Source: G963676095 sp963676095 | Lineage (GTDB): Bacteria > Bacteroidota > Bacteroidia > Bacteroidales > Prolixibacteraceae | Direction: 5' to 3' | Assembly (NCBI GenBank): GCA_963676095.1 | Contig: OY781040.1 | Coordinates: forward strand, 5,704,001-5,768,000 | Length of the DNA stretch: 64,000 nt | Part shown: one piece after another, positions 9,460-19,048 of the stretch | How the letters are laid out: every line of letters starts with the position of its first letter | Numbering within the stretch: position 1 is the stretch's first letter | Notes under the pieces: generated by a model | What the model was told of the DNA's origin: nothing | The model's input: the letters and a program-made list of their open reading frames with translations, nothing else | Databases searched by the model: none | Position numbers and translations under genes: made by a program

Positions 9460-9976
9460 ATCTCAGAGAATAAAATCCAATCTATTTGTATGGCGGGTAC
9501 AGGTAAGCCATCCATTTATCTAAATTTGAAAATTATATACCTAGAATTGAAAATTCTTATGTCATTAATCCTTTATTTTTACAGTTTTCAGCATGAGTGA
9601 AGAATCAGTTTTTTCAGATGCTCATTTCTGTGATGCCGAAGCGGATAAAAAAATTGGAGGTAAAATTTTTTATTAACATTGAATCAGTTTGAGATAATCT
9701 TCTATTTTGATAATAACTAATAAACTAACTATGAACTTATTAATTTTTTTTATTGTCTTTTCCTCGCTAATAGATAAAGCATGTTCCACCGGTGGTCAAC
9801 AATACACTCCCCTGTATTTTGCATGTGAAGATCGGTAAAGTCACTTATTCCTGCAAACAGGCCCCTGTTGAACGGATTTGAAAGCACAGAAAGGATTGCA
9901 GTCAGCTATTGTGTTTACTTGGTGGCATGACCCGATCCTCTTTTAAACTATAATTTAATCGTTATAATAAAACAAT
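9460..9976 (+). other. Intergenic region before the enzyme block, with a possible gene relic
   Basis: No complete gene is supported here. A 35-codon frame at 9731-9838 starts with a signal-peptide-like segment ('MNLLIFFIVFSSLIDKACS') and stops shortly after. The following ~120 bases are broken in all frames. This resembles the start of an exported enzyme gene that has decayed, but the fragment is too short to assign a family. The enzyme-block promoter should lie here; I see no confident TTTG/TAnnTTTG pair. Confidence 0.35.
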
Positions 9977-12568
9977 ATGAATAAAGGATTATTAATTGTA
10001 AGTTTTTTATTGCCGTTAAGTTTGTGGGCACAGCAATATCCCTTCCATAACCCTCGTTTAAGTTCCGAAGAACGGGCAAAGGATTTGATTTCAAGGTTAA
10101 CCCTTGAGGAAAAAGCCATTTTGATGTGCGACCAGTCTGATGCAATTCCACGATTGGGTATAAAAAAGTTCAATTGGTGGAGCGAAGCACTGCACGGGTA
10201 TGCGAACAATGATCATGTAACCGTCTTTCCCGAACCTATCGGTATGGCCGCATCGTTTGATGACGAATTGGTATACCGGATTTTCGATGCTGCTTCTGAT
10301 GAGGCACGCGCCAAATACAACCAATGGTTGAAGATGGGAAATGAAAACAAACGTTTTTTGAGCCTTTCAGTATGGACCCCAAACGTAAATATTTTTCGCG
10401 ATCCGCGCTGGGGACGGGGTCAGGAAACATATGGAGAAGATCCTTACCTGACCTCCCGTATGGGCGTTTCCGTTGTAAAGGGGTTACAGGGACCAGCCGA
10501 GGCCAAATACCGGAAATTGTTGGCCTGTGCCAAACATTACGCAGTACACTCAGGTCCCGAGTGGAGTCGCCATGAACTTAATCTTAATAATGTTAGTCCG
10601 CGTGAATTATATGAAACTTACCTTCCGGCATTCAAAGCCTTAGTTCAACAAGCCGATGTCAGGCAGGTGATGTGTGCTTACCAACGTTTGGACGACGAAC
10701 CCTGCTGCGGCAATGCCCGCCTTTTGCAAAGGATTCTTCGCGATGAATGGGGATATAAATATATGGTTGTATCGGATTGTGGCGCTATTACCGACTTTTT
10801 TACTACCCATAAGGTTTCTTCCGATGCGGTTCATGCGGCATCAAAAGCCGTTCTTTCGGGGACCGACGTGGAATGTGTGTGGCAAAACTATCCGTTTAAG
10901 ACATTGCCTGATGCTGTTGAAAGAGGTTTAATTAAAGAAGAAGACATCAACAAAAGTTTGACGCGTACATTGACCGGACGTTTCGATCTGGGGGAGATGG
11001 ACCCTGATTCTATTGTTCCCTGGACGAAAATTCCGCCATCGGTTTTAAATAACGGGGAACACCAAGAACTGGCCCTTGATATGGCACGCGAAACCATGAC
11101 GCTTCTTCAAAATAAAAACAACATTTTGCCTTTATCAAAATCAGTTAAAAAAATTGCCGTAATTGGCCCTAATGCCAGCGATAAACCCATGTTGTGGGGA
11201 AACTATAATGGTATACCGGTACAGACCATTTCTATTCTTGACGGGATAAAAAACAAACTCTCGGATAAGAAGATATTGTACGATAAAGGATGCGATCTGG
11301 TGGAAGATAAAGTGACCCAAAGCTATTTCGATCAATGTTCGTTCGAAGGCAAACAAGGTTTTAAAGCGACTTACTGGAATAATCCGGATCATAAAGGAGA
11401 AATTGTAACCACTCAGCAAATTGTCAATCCTATTAAAATGACCACTGCGGGACAGCATGAATTTGCCTCGGGAGTTAAGCTTGAAGGTTTTTCTGCGATA
11501 TACGAAACAGAGTTTGTCCCTAAAATAAATGAAGAACTCGTATTTAAAGGAGGGGCAACAGGGCATTTTGAATTGGTGGTAAATGGGGAATCGCTGGCAA
11601 GATATGATAACTGGAGAACGCTTCCGTCTAGAATCCCGTTTAAAGTTGAAGGAGGGAAAAAATATAAGATAGAAATCCGTTATGCCCAATTGAACAATTG
11701 GCAGGCTAATATTGAGTTCAACTTTGGTAAGGAAGTGAATGTCGATTATACCGATCTCATCAAAAAACTTAAAGGCATCGATCTGGTCGTATTTGTTGGC
11801 GGACTTTCCGGTCAGCTTGAAGGAGAAGAAATGCCGGTATCTCATCCTGGATTTAAGGGTGGTGACCGCACCAATATCGAATTGCCTTTGGTACAGCGCA
11901 ATTGTTTAAAAGCACTGAAAGAGGCAGGGAAAAAAGTGGTTTACGTGAACTGTTCCGGTTCTGCCATTGCCTTAACCCCTGAAACTGAAAGTTGCGATGC
12001 TATTTTGCAAGCCTGGTATGCAGGCGAATCGGGGGGACAAGCAGTTGCCGATGTACTCTTTGGCGATTATAATCCATCGGGGAAACTACCTATCACCTTC
12101 TATAAAAGTTCCGACCAGCTTAAAGATTTTGAAGATTACTCAATGCAAGGCCGTACCTACCGGTACATGAACGATGCTTTGTTTCCTTTTGGTTATGGGT
12201 TAAGCTACACCAAATTTGATATTGGTACGGCTAAGCTTGATAAAACAAGGATCAAGGCAGATGAATCTATTGAAATGACAATCCCTGTGACCAATTCAGG
12301 AAAACGTGACGGAACTGAGATCGTGCAGGTTTACGTGCGAAAAGTAAACGACCTTGAAGGACCGTTAAAAACTTTACGGGGCTTCAAGCGTGTGAATGTT
12401 AAATCAGGAGAAACACAACAGGCCACTATTAATTTGCCACCTTCTTCTTTTGAATTTTACGATTGGGACCAGCGTAAAATAACTGTAACATCAGGAGAAT
12501 ATGAAGTTTACTATGGGAATAGCTCAGATGATAAAGAATTGAAGAAGATTGGCATTACAGTCATTTAA
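9977..12568 (+). CDS. GH3 beta-glycosidase (beta-xylosidase type) with PA14 insert
   Basis: This 863-residue exported enzyme has an N-terminal signal peptide ending near 'SLWAQQ'. The GH3 N-domain shows 'NWWSEALHGYA', 'WTPNVNIFRDPRWGRGQETYGEDP', 'ACAKHYAVHSGPE' and the nucleophile motif 'VVSDCGAI', with catalytic D267. A PA14 domain is inserted in the second GH3 domain ('GFKATYWNNPDHKGEIV', about residues 458-580). A fibronectin-III-like end follows ('RDGTEIVQVYVRK'). The 'WWSEALHG' and 'DPRWGRGQE' motifs are those of the beta-xylosidase/arabinofuranosidase branch of GH3, so removal of terminal xylose is the best guess; beta-glucosidase activity is not excluded. It opens the enzyme block. Confidence 0.92.
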   Translation: MNKGLLIVSFLLPLSLWAQQYPFHNPRLSSEERAKDLISRLTLEEKAILMCDQSDAIPRLGIKKFNWWSEALHGYANNDHVTVFPEPIGMAASFDDELVYRIFDAASDEARAKYNQWLKMGNENKRFLSLSVWTPNVNIFRDPRWGRGQETYGEDPYLTSRMGVSVVKGLQGPAEAKYRKLLACAKHYAVHSGPEWSRHELNLNNVSPRELYETYLPAFKALVQQADVRQVMCAYQRLDDEPCCGNARLLQRILRDEWGYKYMVVSDCGAITDFFTTHKVSSDAVHAASKAVLSGTDVECVWQNYPFKTLPDAVERGLIKEEDINKSLTRTLTGRFDLGEMDPDSIVPWTKIPPSVLNNGEHQELALDMARETMTLLQNKNNILPLSKSVKKIAVIGPNASDKPMLWGNYNGIPVQTISILDGIKNKLSDKKILYDKGCDLVEDKVTQSYFDQCSFEGKQGFKATYWNNPDHKGEIVTTQQIVNPIKMTTAGQHEFASGVKLEGFSAIYETEFVPKINEELVFKGGATGHFELVVNGESLARYDNWRTLPSRIPFKVEGGKKYKIEIRYAQLNNWQANIEFNFGKEVNVDYTDLIKKLKGIDLVVFVGGLSGQLEGEEMPVSHPGFKGGDRTNIELPLVQRNCLKALKEAGKKVVYVNCSGSAIALTPETESCDAILQAWYAGESGGQAVADVLFGDYNPSGKLPITFYKSSDQLKDFEDYSMQGRTYRYMNDALFPFGYGLSYTKFDIGTAKLDKTRIKADESIEMTIPVTNSGKRDGTEIVQVYVRKVNDLEGPLKTLRGFKRVNVKSGETQQATINLPPSSFEFYDWDQRKITVTSGEYEVYYGNSSDDKELKKIGITVI

Positions 12569-12668
12569 GGGTAAAATATCGAAATAAAAACAGAACCACT
12601 AACCACTAACTGATATAGACACTAATGAAACGAATAATTTGGCAAAATTTAGTTGAAAAATAAAATTA

Positions 12669-14045
12669 ATGATGAAGGATATTTTGGGGACTATAGTGGT
12701 TATTTTATTGGTTTTGGCAATCGTGCCTTTTGCAGGTCGTGCGCAGAATCCGGTTATACAAACTATTTACACTGCCGATCCGGCTCCAATGGTTTATGAT
12801 GGCACTGTATATCTTTATACGACACATGACGAAGACAAGTCAGTAAGAAATTTCTTCACAATGAATGACTGGAGATGCTATTCATCGACGGACATGGTAA
12901 ATTGGACTGATCACGGGGCGGTATTAAAATATACTGATTTTAGTTGGTCGAGAGGAGATGCATGGGCTGGTCAGTGTATCTACAGAAATGGGAAATTTTA
13001 TTTTTATGCTCCTGTAAATCAGAAAAATAATGGAAATGCCATCGGGGTAGCTGTATCTGATAGCCCGACAGGGCCTTTTAAAGATGCCTTGGGAGAACCG
13101 TTGCTTACCGGCTATGGATATATAGACCCAACGGTTTTTATCGATGATGATGGTCAGGGATACTTGTATTGGGGAAATCCAAATTTATGGTATGTCAAGC
13201 TCAACGAAGATATGATTTCATATGACCAGAACGTTGGCGTCGTGAAAGTTCCGCTAACCAAAGAAGGCTTTTACATAAGGGAAAAGGGTGTAGATAAACG
13301 ACCAACCTCATACGAAGAAGGACCATGGTTGTACAAGCGCAGTAATTTGTACTATCTCATCTATCCGGCAGGAGGGGTGCCTGAGCATTTGGCCTACTCG
13401 ACCAGCCTGGCACCCACTGGACCATGGATTTATGGTGATACCATAATGCATGTTATTTCTGATAAAGGTGCATTTACAAATCATCCCGGACTTATCGATT
13501 ACAAGGGGAAATCCTACCTTTTCTATCATGACGCGGCATTGCCTGGTGGTGATGGTTTTAAGCGTTCGGTTTGTATCGATCCAATTCATTTTAATGCTGA
13601 TGGTTCAATCCCATTAGTTAAACCAACAAAAGAAGGTGTTACGGAAAGCGTAACTAATTTGAACCCATATAAAAGAGTTGAAGCCGAAACCATCGGCTGG
13701 GAAGAAGGTATTAAAACGGTCTCGGACAAAAATAACGGCATTTATGTTACCGATATTGATAATGGAGACTATATCAAGGTACGTCGTGTCGATTTTGGCA
13801 AAGGAGCCAAATCTTTTGGGGCTAGTGTTGCGTCTGCCACGGGCGGTGGGACAATTGAGATTCATCTGAATGGTCTATCCGGGAAATTGCTTGGGGTTTG
13901 CTCTGTCAAGAATACAGGTGATCGGCTGAATTGGTCTGTTCAATCATGCAGGGTAAAGAGAGTGACAGGGGTACACGATGTATATTTTGTTTTCAAGGGG
14001 GGCGAAGGCGATTTGTTCAACTTTGACTGGTGGAAATTCAGATAG
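12669..14045 (+). CDS. GH43 glycosidase with C-terminal CBM6
   Basis: This 458-residue exported protein has a signal peptide ending near 'GRAQ'. The five-bladed GH43 domain carries all three expected acidic residues: D37 ('YTADPAPM'), D153 ('YIDPTVFIDDDGQ') and E217 ('YEEGPW'). A CBM6-type beta-sandwich from about 332 to the end has 'VEAETIGWEEGIKT', 'VTDIDNGDYIKVR' and the closing 'LFNFDWWKFR'. GH43 enzymes are inverting arabinofuranosidases, xylosidases or galactosidases. The closest relatives in sequence are the other GH43 genes of this block (14096, 19049, 34146), which share N-terminal and CBM6 motifs and look like tandem duplicates. The exact linkage is not predictable from sequence alone. 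Confidence 0.92.
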   Translation: MMKDILGTIVVILLVLAIVPFAGRAQNPVIQTIYTADPAPMVYDGTVYLYTTHDEDKSVRNFFTMNDWRCYSSTDMVNWTDHGAVLKYTDFSWSRGDAWAGQCIYRNGKFYFYAPVNQKNNGNAIGVAVSDSPTGPFKDALGEPLLTGYGYIDPTVFIDDDGQGYLYWGNPNLWYVKLNEDMISYDQNVGVVKVPLTKEGFYIREKGVDKRPTSYEEGPWLYKRSNLYYLIYPAGGVPEHLAYSTSLAPTGPWIYGDTIMHVISDKGAFTNHPGLIDYKGKSYLFYHDAALPGGDGFKRSVCIDPIHFNADGSIPLVKPTKEGVTESVTNLNPYKRVEAETIGWEEGIKTVSDKNNGIYVTDIDNGDYIKVRRVDFGKGAKSFGASVASATGGGTIEIHLNGLSGKLLGVCSVKNTGDRLNWSVQSCRVKRVTGVHDVYFVFKGGEGDLFNFDWWKFR

Positions 14046-14095
14046 ATTGAAAAATATGTTAGCTACATTAAATTTTAACAATTAATAATGGACAG

Positions 14096-15511
14096 ATGAA
14101 ACAACGAGGACATAAGAAACTTATTGCAGGCACGGCATTGCTTGTGACATTAGTATGGGCAGCTACATGTTTTGCCCAGAACCCGGTCATTCAAACAAAA
14201 TATACGGCCGATCCGGCACCCATCGTATATAACGATACCGTTTTCTTGTATACCAGCCACGACGAAGATGATGCCTTGGGCTTTAAAATGTTTAACTGGA
14301 TGCTTTATACAACAACTGATATGGTCAATTGGACCGACCATGGGATAATTGCTGGTGTTAAAGAACCTTTCAGAACATTCGCCTGGGCTGATGGGCACAG
14401 TGCCTGGGCTCCACAGTGTATTGCCAGAAATGGTAAGTTCTATCTGTATTGTCCGACAATCTATCAGGGGAAGATGGCAATTGGAGTAGCTGTATCGGAC
14501 AGGCCCAACGGCCCGTTTACGGATGCTCTTGGCAAACCGTTAATCTTTCGGTCTGATCCGGGCGATTATGATCCGACTGTTTTTATTGACGATGACGGGC
14601 AAGCCTATCTTTATTGGGGTGGGAATGGTCCTTGTTATTATGCTACTTTAGAGGAAGATATGATTTCTCTTGCCAGCGATATTCAGGTTGCTTCCATCGA
14701 TTTTACTGGAACTCCACCTGAGGCAGCGTACACTGAAGGTCCATGGATTTGGAAAAAGAACAAGCATTACTATCTGGCCTGGGCATCACGCTGTTGCCCC
14801 GAAGGGATTGGTTATGCTATGAGTGATAGTCCGACCGGGCCATGGAAGTGTAAAGGAACGATTATGGATCCGGACGAGAGGTCATCAGGAAACCATCCTG
14901 GAATTATTGATTACAAGGGAAATTCGTATGTGTTTGGTTTTAATTACGCCATACTTAAAGAAACACTTTCAAAACATTATGAAAGACGTTCTGTTTGCGT
15001 TGAAAAAATGACCTATAACGACGATGGTTCTATTCAGAAAGTCCCCTGGTGGTCAACTAAGGGGGTGCCACAAATTAGTACTGTAAATCCATATAATCGG
15101 GTCGAAGCCGAAACCATGGCTTTTAGCGAAGGGCTTAAAACCAGATTAGCCACCGAATGGGAACGAAACATTCCGTGGGATAAAGGGAAAAAGATTGCAG
15201 ACAGGATGATTGTTACTTCGATCAATAATGGCGATTATCTTAAAGTTCAGGGCGTAGACTTTTCAAAAGGCGCAACATCTATTGCTGTTAGTGTTGCTTC
15301 TTTATATGGAGGGGAGATTGAGATTCATACGGACAAAATTAATGGGCCAATCCTGGGAACAGTTCATGTAAACGCATCCGGAGAAGGTGACATCTGGAAA
15401 ATAATTACAACTCCGGTAAAAAATGTCAAAGGTATTCACGATGTGTTCTTTGTATTCAAAGGCGAAAAGGATTTGTTCAACTTCGACTGGTGGCAATTTA
15501 AAAGCAAATAA
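14096..15511 (+). CDS. GH43 glycosidase with C-terminal CBM6
   Basis: The protein has 471 residues with a signal peptide ending near 'ATCFAQ'. Catalytic acids are in place: D39 ('YTADPAPI'), D159 ('DYDPTVFIDDDGQ') and E214 ('TEGPWIWK'). The CBM6 region starts near 345 ('VEAETMAFSEGLKTR') and carries a short insertion ('WERNIPWDKGKKI') that the other copies lack, then ends with 'LFNFDWWQFK'. Its pocket sequence around 'ASRCCPEGIGYAM' differs from the neighbouring copies, so it may act on a different linkage. It is 50 bases after the preceding GH43 and 23 before the deleted copy, consistent with one transcript. Confidence 0.92.
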   Translation: MKQRGHKKLIAGTALLVTLVWAATCFAQNPVIQTKYTADPAPIVYNDTVFLYTSHDEDDALGFKMFNWMLYTTTDMVNWTDHGIIAGVKEPFRTFAWADGHSAWAPQCIARNGKFYLYCPTIYQGKMAIGVAVSDRPNGPFTDALGKPLIFRSDPGDYDPTVFIDDDGQAYLYWGGNGPCYYATLEEDMISLASDIQVASIDFTGTPPEAAYTEGPWIWKKNKHYYLAWASRCCPEGIGYAMSDSPTGPWKCKGTIMDPDERSSGNHPGIIDYKGNSYVFGFNYAILKETLSKHYERRSVCVEKMTYNDDGSIQKVPWWSTKGVPQISTVNPYNRVEAETMAFSEGLKTRLATEWERNIPWDKGKKIADRMIVTSINNGDYLKVQGVDFSKGATSIAVSVASLYGGEIEIHTDKINGPILGTVHVNASGEGDIWKIITTPVKNVKGIHDVFFVFKGEKDLFNFDWWQFKSK

Positions 15512-15534
15512 AATATTAATATAAAGTTTTAATA

Positions 15535-15987
15535 ATGAAGAGAGTATATGCAATATTGGTTTTAATTGCAGTCGCATCGATTGGTGTTAGCCGGGCCGAC
15601 AACCCGATTGTTCAGGCTCATTTCGGCCCCGATCCGGCACCAATGGTTTATAATGGGACTCTTTATGCTTATGTTGGCGATGATATTCCGGGAACTGATT
15701 TTTACTACATGACCAAATGGCGTGTACTATCCACTACCGATATGGTTAACTGGACAGATCATGGAAGCCCTATTTCGCTGGAATCCTTTGAATGGGCATG
15801 CGATCGTGCCTGGGCTGCTCAGTGCATCGAGCGCAACGGCAAGTTTTATCGGTATATCTGGGCCCAAACCATACAAAATGATGGAGTAACCGGCAAACAC
15901 GATGTTTATTTTTATTTTAATGGCATGAACATAACCGCCGGACGTGAATTGTTCAACTTTGATTATTGGGCCTTTAATAAAGAGTAA
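15535..15987 (+). pseudogene. Internally deleted GH43-CBM6 gene
   Basis: The 150-codon frame is intact but joins two ends of a GH43-CBM6 protein. Residues 1 to about 115 match the N-termini of the neighbouring GH43 genes (signal peptide, 'GPDPAPMVYNGTLYAY' with D33, 'STTDMVNWTDHG', 'AQCIERNGKFYRY'). After a junction near base 15880, residues from about 125 match the last 30 residues of the CBM6 ('GKHDVYFYFNG', 'LFNFDYWAFNKE'). Roughly 300 residues are missing, including the second catalytic Asp, the Glu of the EGPW motif and most of the CBM6. It cannot be a working glycosidase. A small exported carbohydrate-binding role is conceivable but unsupported. Confidence 0.85.
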
Positions 15988-16008
15988 TTACAGCACAAAA
16001 ATACTAAA

Positions 16009-17781
16009 ATGATGATTCGGACTTTTAAAGAATCTTTTGCCTGCATTCTGGGTGTCTTCCTTTTATTTTGTATTTCAGCTGACACTTATGGTCAAAACGA
16101 AGTTCTCGCGCACTGGCGTTTCGAACAAATAAAACATCTCAATGGAGATTCCGCATCAATTTCCATTGTAGGTCAGCCACTCACTGCTGGAGACCGCGGT
16201 CCTGTCGAACCTCAACCTTATGTTTTCGACGATTCAGAAAAAGGAAATTTTTTACAGGTACGCGGAAACAAACCCTCGCCCAATGTATTTTCCGAAAATG
16301 TGCCAACGACGCAGGTGGATGGTCAGCCAAACACCCGTTCACTTGCCTTAAAAAATGGAGAATATGTCTTAACCTTCGATCGTCCGTTGGCTTATGCCGA
16401 TATGCGCAAGAGCTGGACAATTGAAGCCAGTTTGATGTGCAACCTTTTGGGTACCGAACAGGTGTATCTCTGTAAAGAAGGGGCCAGGGGCCAGCTGACC
16501 GGCGATGTATCGCTTGGGTTCGACAATATGTATCAACAATATTTCGTAGAAGTTACCTGTGCCGATGGTATACCACGCCGTGTGGTTGCCGGAGATAAAG
16601 TCGAAGCTGGTAAATGGTACGATGTACGCGCTCATGCCGAATACGATATTAAAAGCAATAAAACCAAACTGCAAATCGAGATGAAACCCTCTGTTCAAAA
16701 TGACTTTGGAAAACCTGGTTCAATTTCTTTCGATGGATCTGCATTACGGAGTGATGCCGGTATGTGGGTAATTGGTCGTGGATATCCTGGTGGTTATCCA
16801 AATAGCCTTCAGGTTCTTGATGGCGGAATTGACGAAGTAAAAATTTCGGGAGAAGCCCTGTCACGTGTAGACGGACAGAACCCCCTCTTTACCGATGCCT
16901 TTACTGCCGACCCGGCTGCAACAGTTGTTGGCGACAGACTTTACCTTTACGTCGGTCACGATAAAGCTACCCCCGGTGGTTGGTTTAATATGCCCGAATG
17001 GCTCTGCTATTCGACTACCGATATGAAAAACTGGACGGCACATGGCCCTGTTCTGGCTGCCAAAGATTTTGTAAACGCCAACAGTTGGGCTGCATGGGCT
17101 GGTCAGGTGGTCGAGAAAGACGGCAAATTTTACTTTTATGTAACCCTCGACCGGAAAGAAGGGCATTTCATTACAGTAACTGTGGGCGACAGTCCTACCG
17201 GGCCGTTTAAAGAAACAACACCGGGCACACCGCTTATCACCGATGACATGACCCTCGACTCACACAGGCCGAATGCCGACATTGACCCAACTGTTTTTAT
17301 TGATGACGACGGCACACCTTGGATGGCCTGGGGTAACGGCGACTGTTACATGGTTAAGTTAAATCGCAACATGGTTGAACGCGATGGTCCTATTGCGAAA
17401 GTTCCGTACCGGAATTATTCCGAAGGCCCGTGGCTTTTTAAACGCGGCGATCTCTATTACAACGTTTATGCTGCCGATGCACCTGGCGTTCAGGCAGAAC
17501 AAATATGCTATTCCACGGCAAAGAAAATTACCGGGCCCTGGACTTATGGAGGTTTTGTTACCAGTTCTGCAAAACACGGTTTCACCATTCATCCATCGGT
17601 TATTGAGTTTAAAGGACAATGGTATTTCTTTTACCACGACGGTTCTTACGAATTAAATGGTACACCGGGTGGAGACTGCCGGCGTCAGGTATGCGCAGAA
17701 TATCTTTATTTTAATTCTGATGGCAGCATAAAACCAATAACTTTGACAACAGAGGGAGTGAGTATACCCCCAAAACAATAA
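16009..17781 (+). CDS. LamG-like domain fused to GH43 glycosidase
   Basis: This 590-residue exported protein (signal peptide ending near 'DTYGQ') has a concanavalin-A/LamG-like sandwich at about 25-285 ('VLAHWRFEQIKHLNGDS', 'SWTIEASLMCN', 'GGIDEVKISGEALS'). A GH43 domain follows at about 290-590 with D301 ('FTADPAAT'), D426 ('DIDPTVFIDDDG') and E472 ('YSEGPWLFKR'). The order, LamG before the catalytic domain, differs from the neighbours, which carry CBM6 at the C-terminus. Codon use looks slightly richer in G and C than in the flanking GH43 genes. The LamG part probably binds polysaccharide or positions the enzyme; the specificity of the GH43 part is unknown. Confidence 0.9.
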   Translation: MMIRTFKESFACILGVFLLFCISADTYGQNEVLAHWRFEQIKHLNGDSASISIVGQPLTAGDRGPVEPQPYVFDDSEKGNFLQVRGNKPSPNVFSENVPTTQVDGQPNTRSLALKNGEYVLTFDRPLAYADMRKSWTIEASLMCNLLGTEQVYLCKEGARGQLTGDVSLGFDNMYQQYFVEVTCADGIPRRVVAGDKVEAGKWYDVRAHAEYDIKSNKTKLQIEMKPSVQNDFGKPGSISFDGSALRSDAGMWVIGRGYPGGYPNSLQVLDGGIDEVKISGEALSRVDGQNPLFTDAFTADPAATVVGDRLYLYVGHDKATPGGWFNMPEWLCYSTTDMKNWTAHGPVLAAKDFVNANSWAAWAGQVVEKDGKFYFYVTLDRKEGHFITVTVGDSPTGPFKETTPGTPLITDDMTLDSHRPNADIDPTVFIDDDGTPWMAWGNGDCYMVKLNRNMVERDGPIAKVPYRNYSEGPWLFKRGDLYYNVYAADAPGVQAEQICYSTAKKITGPWTYGGFVTSSAKHGFTIHPSVIEFKGQWYFFYHDGSYELNGTPGGDCRRQVCAEYLYFNSDGSIKPITLTTEGVSIPPKQ

Positions 17782-17889
17782 TCCAATGAACCCCAGAAAA
17801 CATTTAAATTGAATAAGGCGGACTATTGTATTTAAAGTCGATTTTGACTAGCGAAACTAATATATAAACCAATAGCACATAGTAACAGG

Positions 17890-18386
17890 ATGAAAAAAAT
17901 ATTAATAGTACTACTTGTCGCAGTTCAGACAATTGCGTTCGGTCAATCAACTAAATTGACCAAAACCCCGGCAACAGAACCTTATTTGCTCCCGCCGTTT
18001 CCAGAGGTTCCGGCAAAGCAACCGATAGACAGCGTGACCATGGGCGACTGGAAATCGTTTCCAGAAATGAAACTCGATATTCCGATTGCTCCCGGACCAT
18101 TTGAGCCAACATGGGAATCCATTGAAAAGAATTATCCCGGCGAACCGGCATGAATCTGTTCGTGAGATATTGGGGAGCCGAATGGGGGACAAGAAAATTT
18201 GACATCTACATTGACGATGAAAAGTTACTAACTGTGGACAACTCCGGAAAATGGAACCAGTCAAAATTTCAGGATGTGGAATATTCCATTCCCAACTCTA
18301 TGGTTACCGGGAAAGACCATATCAGAGTCAAATTTCAGGCCCTCCCGGGAAGAGCTGCAGGAGCTGTTTATTATACCGGTTGGTGA
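17890..18386 (+). pseudogene. Relic joining a GH29-like N-terminus to a GH127-like C-terminus
   Basis: Two short frames lie where one large gene would be expected. The first (17890-18153) has a signal peptide ('VQTIAFGQ') followed by 'APGPFEPTWESIEKNYPGEP', a pattern that in GH29 fucosidase-like proteins directly precedes the catalytic barrel. It then stops. The second (18150-18386, overlapping as ATGA) reads 'FVRYWGAEWGTRKFDIYID', 'GKWNQSKFQDVEYSIP' and 'VKFQALPGRAAGAVYYTGW', resembling the C-terminal beta-domain of GH127-type arabinofuranosidases. The whole catalytic core is missing and the reading frame changes at the junction. Either a single gene of this architecture lost its middle, or a deletion fused two genes. 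Family assignments are from remembered motifs. Confidence 0.7.
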
Positions 18387-18448
18387 GAAAAAAATGATTA
18401 AACAACTTATAGTCAATTGAAAATAGTCGACTTTCTAATCTTAATGAG

Positions 18449-19015
18449 ATGACAATAAATAGAAAAGACTTTTTAAACAAAGTTTGTTTTTCAGGAGCTT
18501 GTATGTGTGGGTTCGGTTCAATCGCGTTTTCAAAAGAAGTCGATGACTCAGATGAAAAAACAATGCAAGCCCAGTCCCAAAAACTTTCCCTTTTACAGGC
18601 ATGGATAGCTAGTATTCTACTAAATGTAAATGTCGAATTAGACAAAGAGTCTGCCAGGAGAGTGATTAAAAAAACCGCAGGGGTTCATTATGAAAATCTG
18701 AAAATGGATGCTCTTTTGGCAGAGTATAAAGGCGACCTCGACAAGTTTACTGTTTTCCTTCGCGAAAAATGGGGTTGGAAAATCGATTACGACAAAGCAA
18801 AAGGGGTACTCATTGCCGATGAAAACAAAAATTACTGTGTTTGTCCAATTGTCGTTCACAACAAAGACAATGATTCGTCTGCAATATGCTATTGCTCTGA
18901 AGGGTTTGCAGAGAAGATGTTTTCATCGGTTTCGGGTGTACAGGCGCAGGCGGAAGTTGTTGCTTCAGTTCGCAAAGGGGACACAAGTTGTAAATATAAA
19001 ATCGTATTTCCTTAA
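18449..19015 (+). CDS. Small exported Cys-rich protein, function unknown
   Basis: The protein has 188 residues. The N-terminus 'MTINRKDFLNKVCFSGACMCGFG' looks like an export or lipoprotein signal with three cysteines; it resembles a Tat signal but lacks the twin arginine. The mature part has paired cysteines 'NYCVCPIV' and 'AICYCSEGF', then 'VRKGDTSCKYKIVF' at the end. The late Cys-x-Cys, the glycine-containing helix and the terminal GD-x-x-C pattern recall V4R-type or ATC-hydrolase-like small domains, which bind ligands or metal, but the match is loose. It lies between enzyme genes with 62- and 33-base gaps and so is probably co-transcribed. No enzymatic role in glycan breakdown can be assigned. 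Confidence 0.75.
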   Translation: MTINRKDFLNKVCFSGACMCGFGSIAFSKEVDDSDEKTMQAQSQKLSLLQAWIASILLNVNVELDKESARRVIKKTAGVHYENLKMDALLAEYKGDLDKFTVFLREKWGWKIDYDKAKGVLIADENKNYCVCPIVVHNKDNDSSAICYCSEGFAEKMFSSVSGVQAQAEVVASVRKGDTSCKYKIVFP

Positions 19016-19048
19016 AATATAGGCTTATTCAATACTTGAATTGATATT

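Noticed and set aside
9418..9600. 60-codon frame after SusD
   Set aside because: It overlaps the terminator hairpin and reads like random AT-rich DNA with no domain or homology pattern.
11141..11845. 234-codon frame on the minus strand
   Set aside because: It lies wholly inside the GH3 gene, lacks family motifs and has a composition expected from the complement of a real gene.
18150..18386. Independent small gene translated from the ATGA overlap
   Set aside because: It lacks a signal peptide and matches only the end of a larger enzyme, so it is treated as part of a relic.
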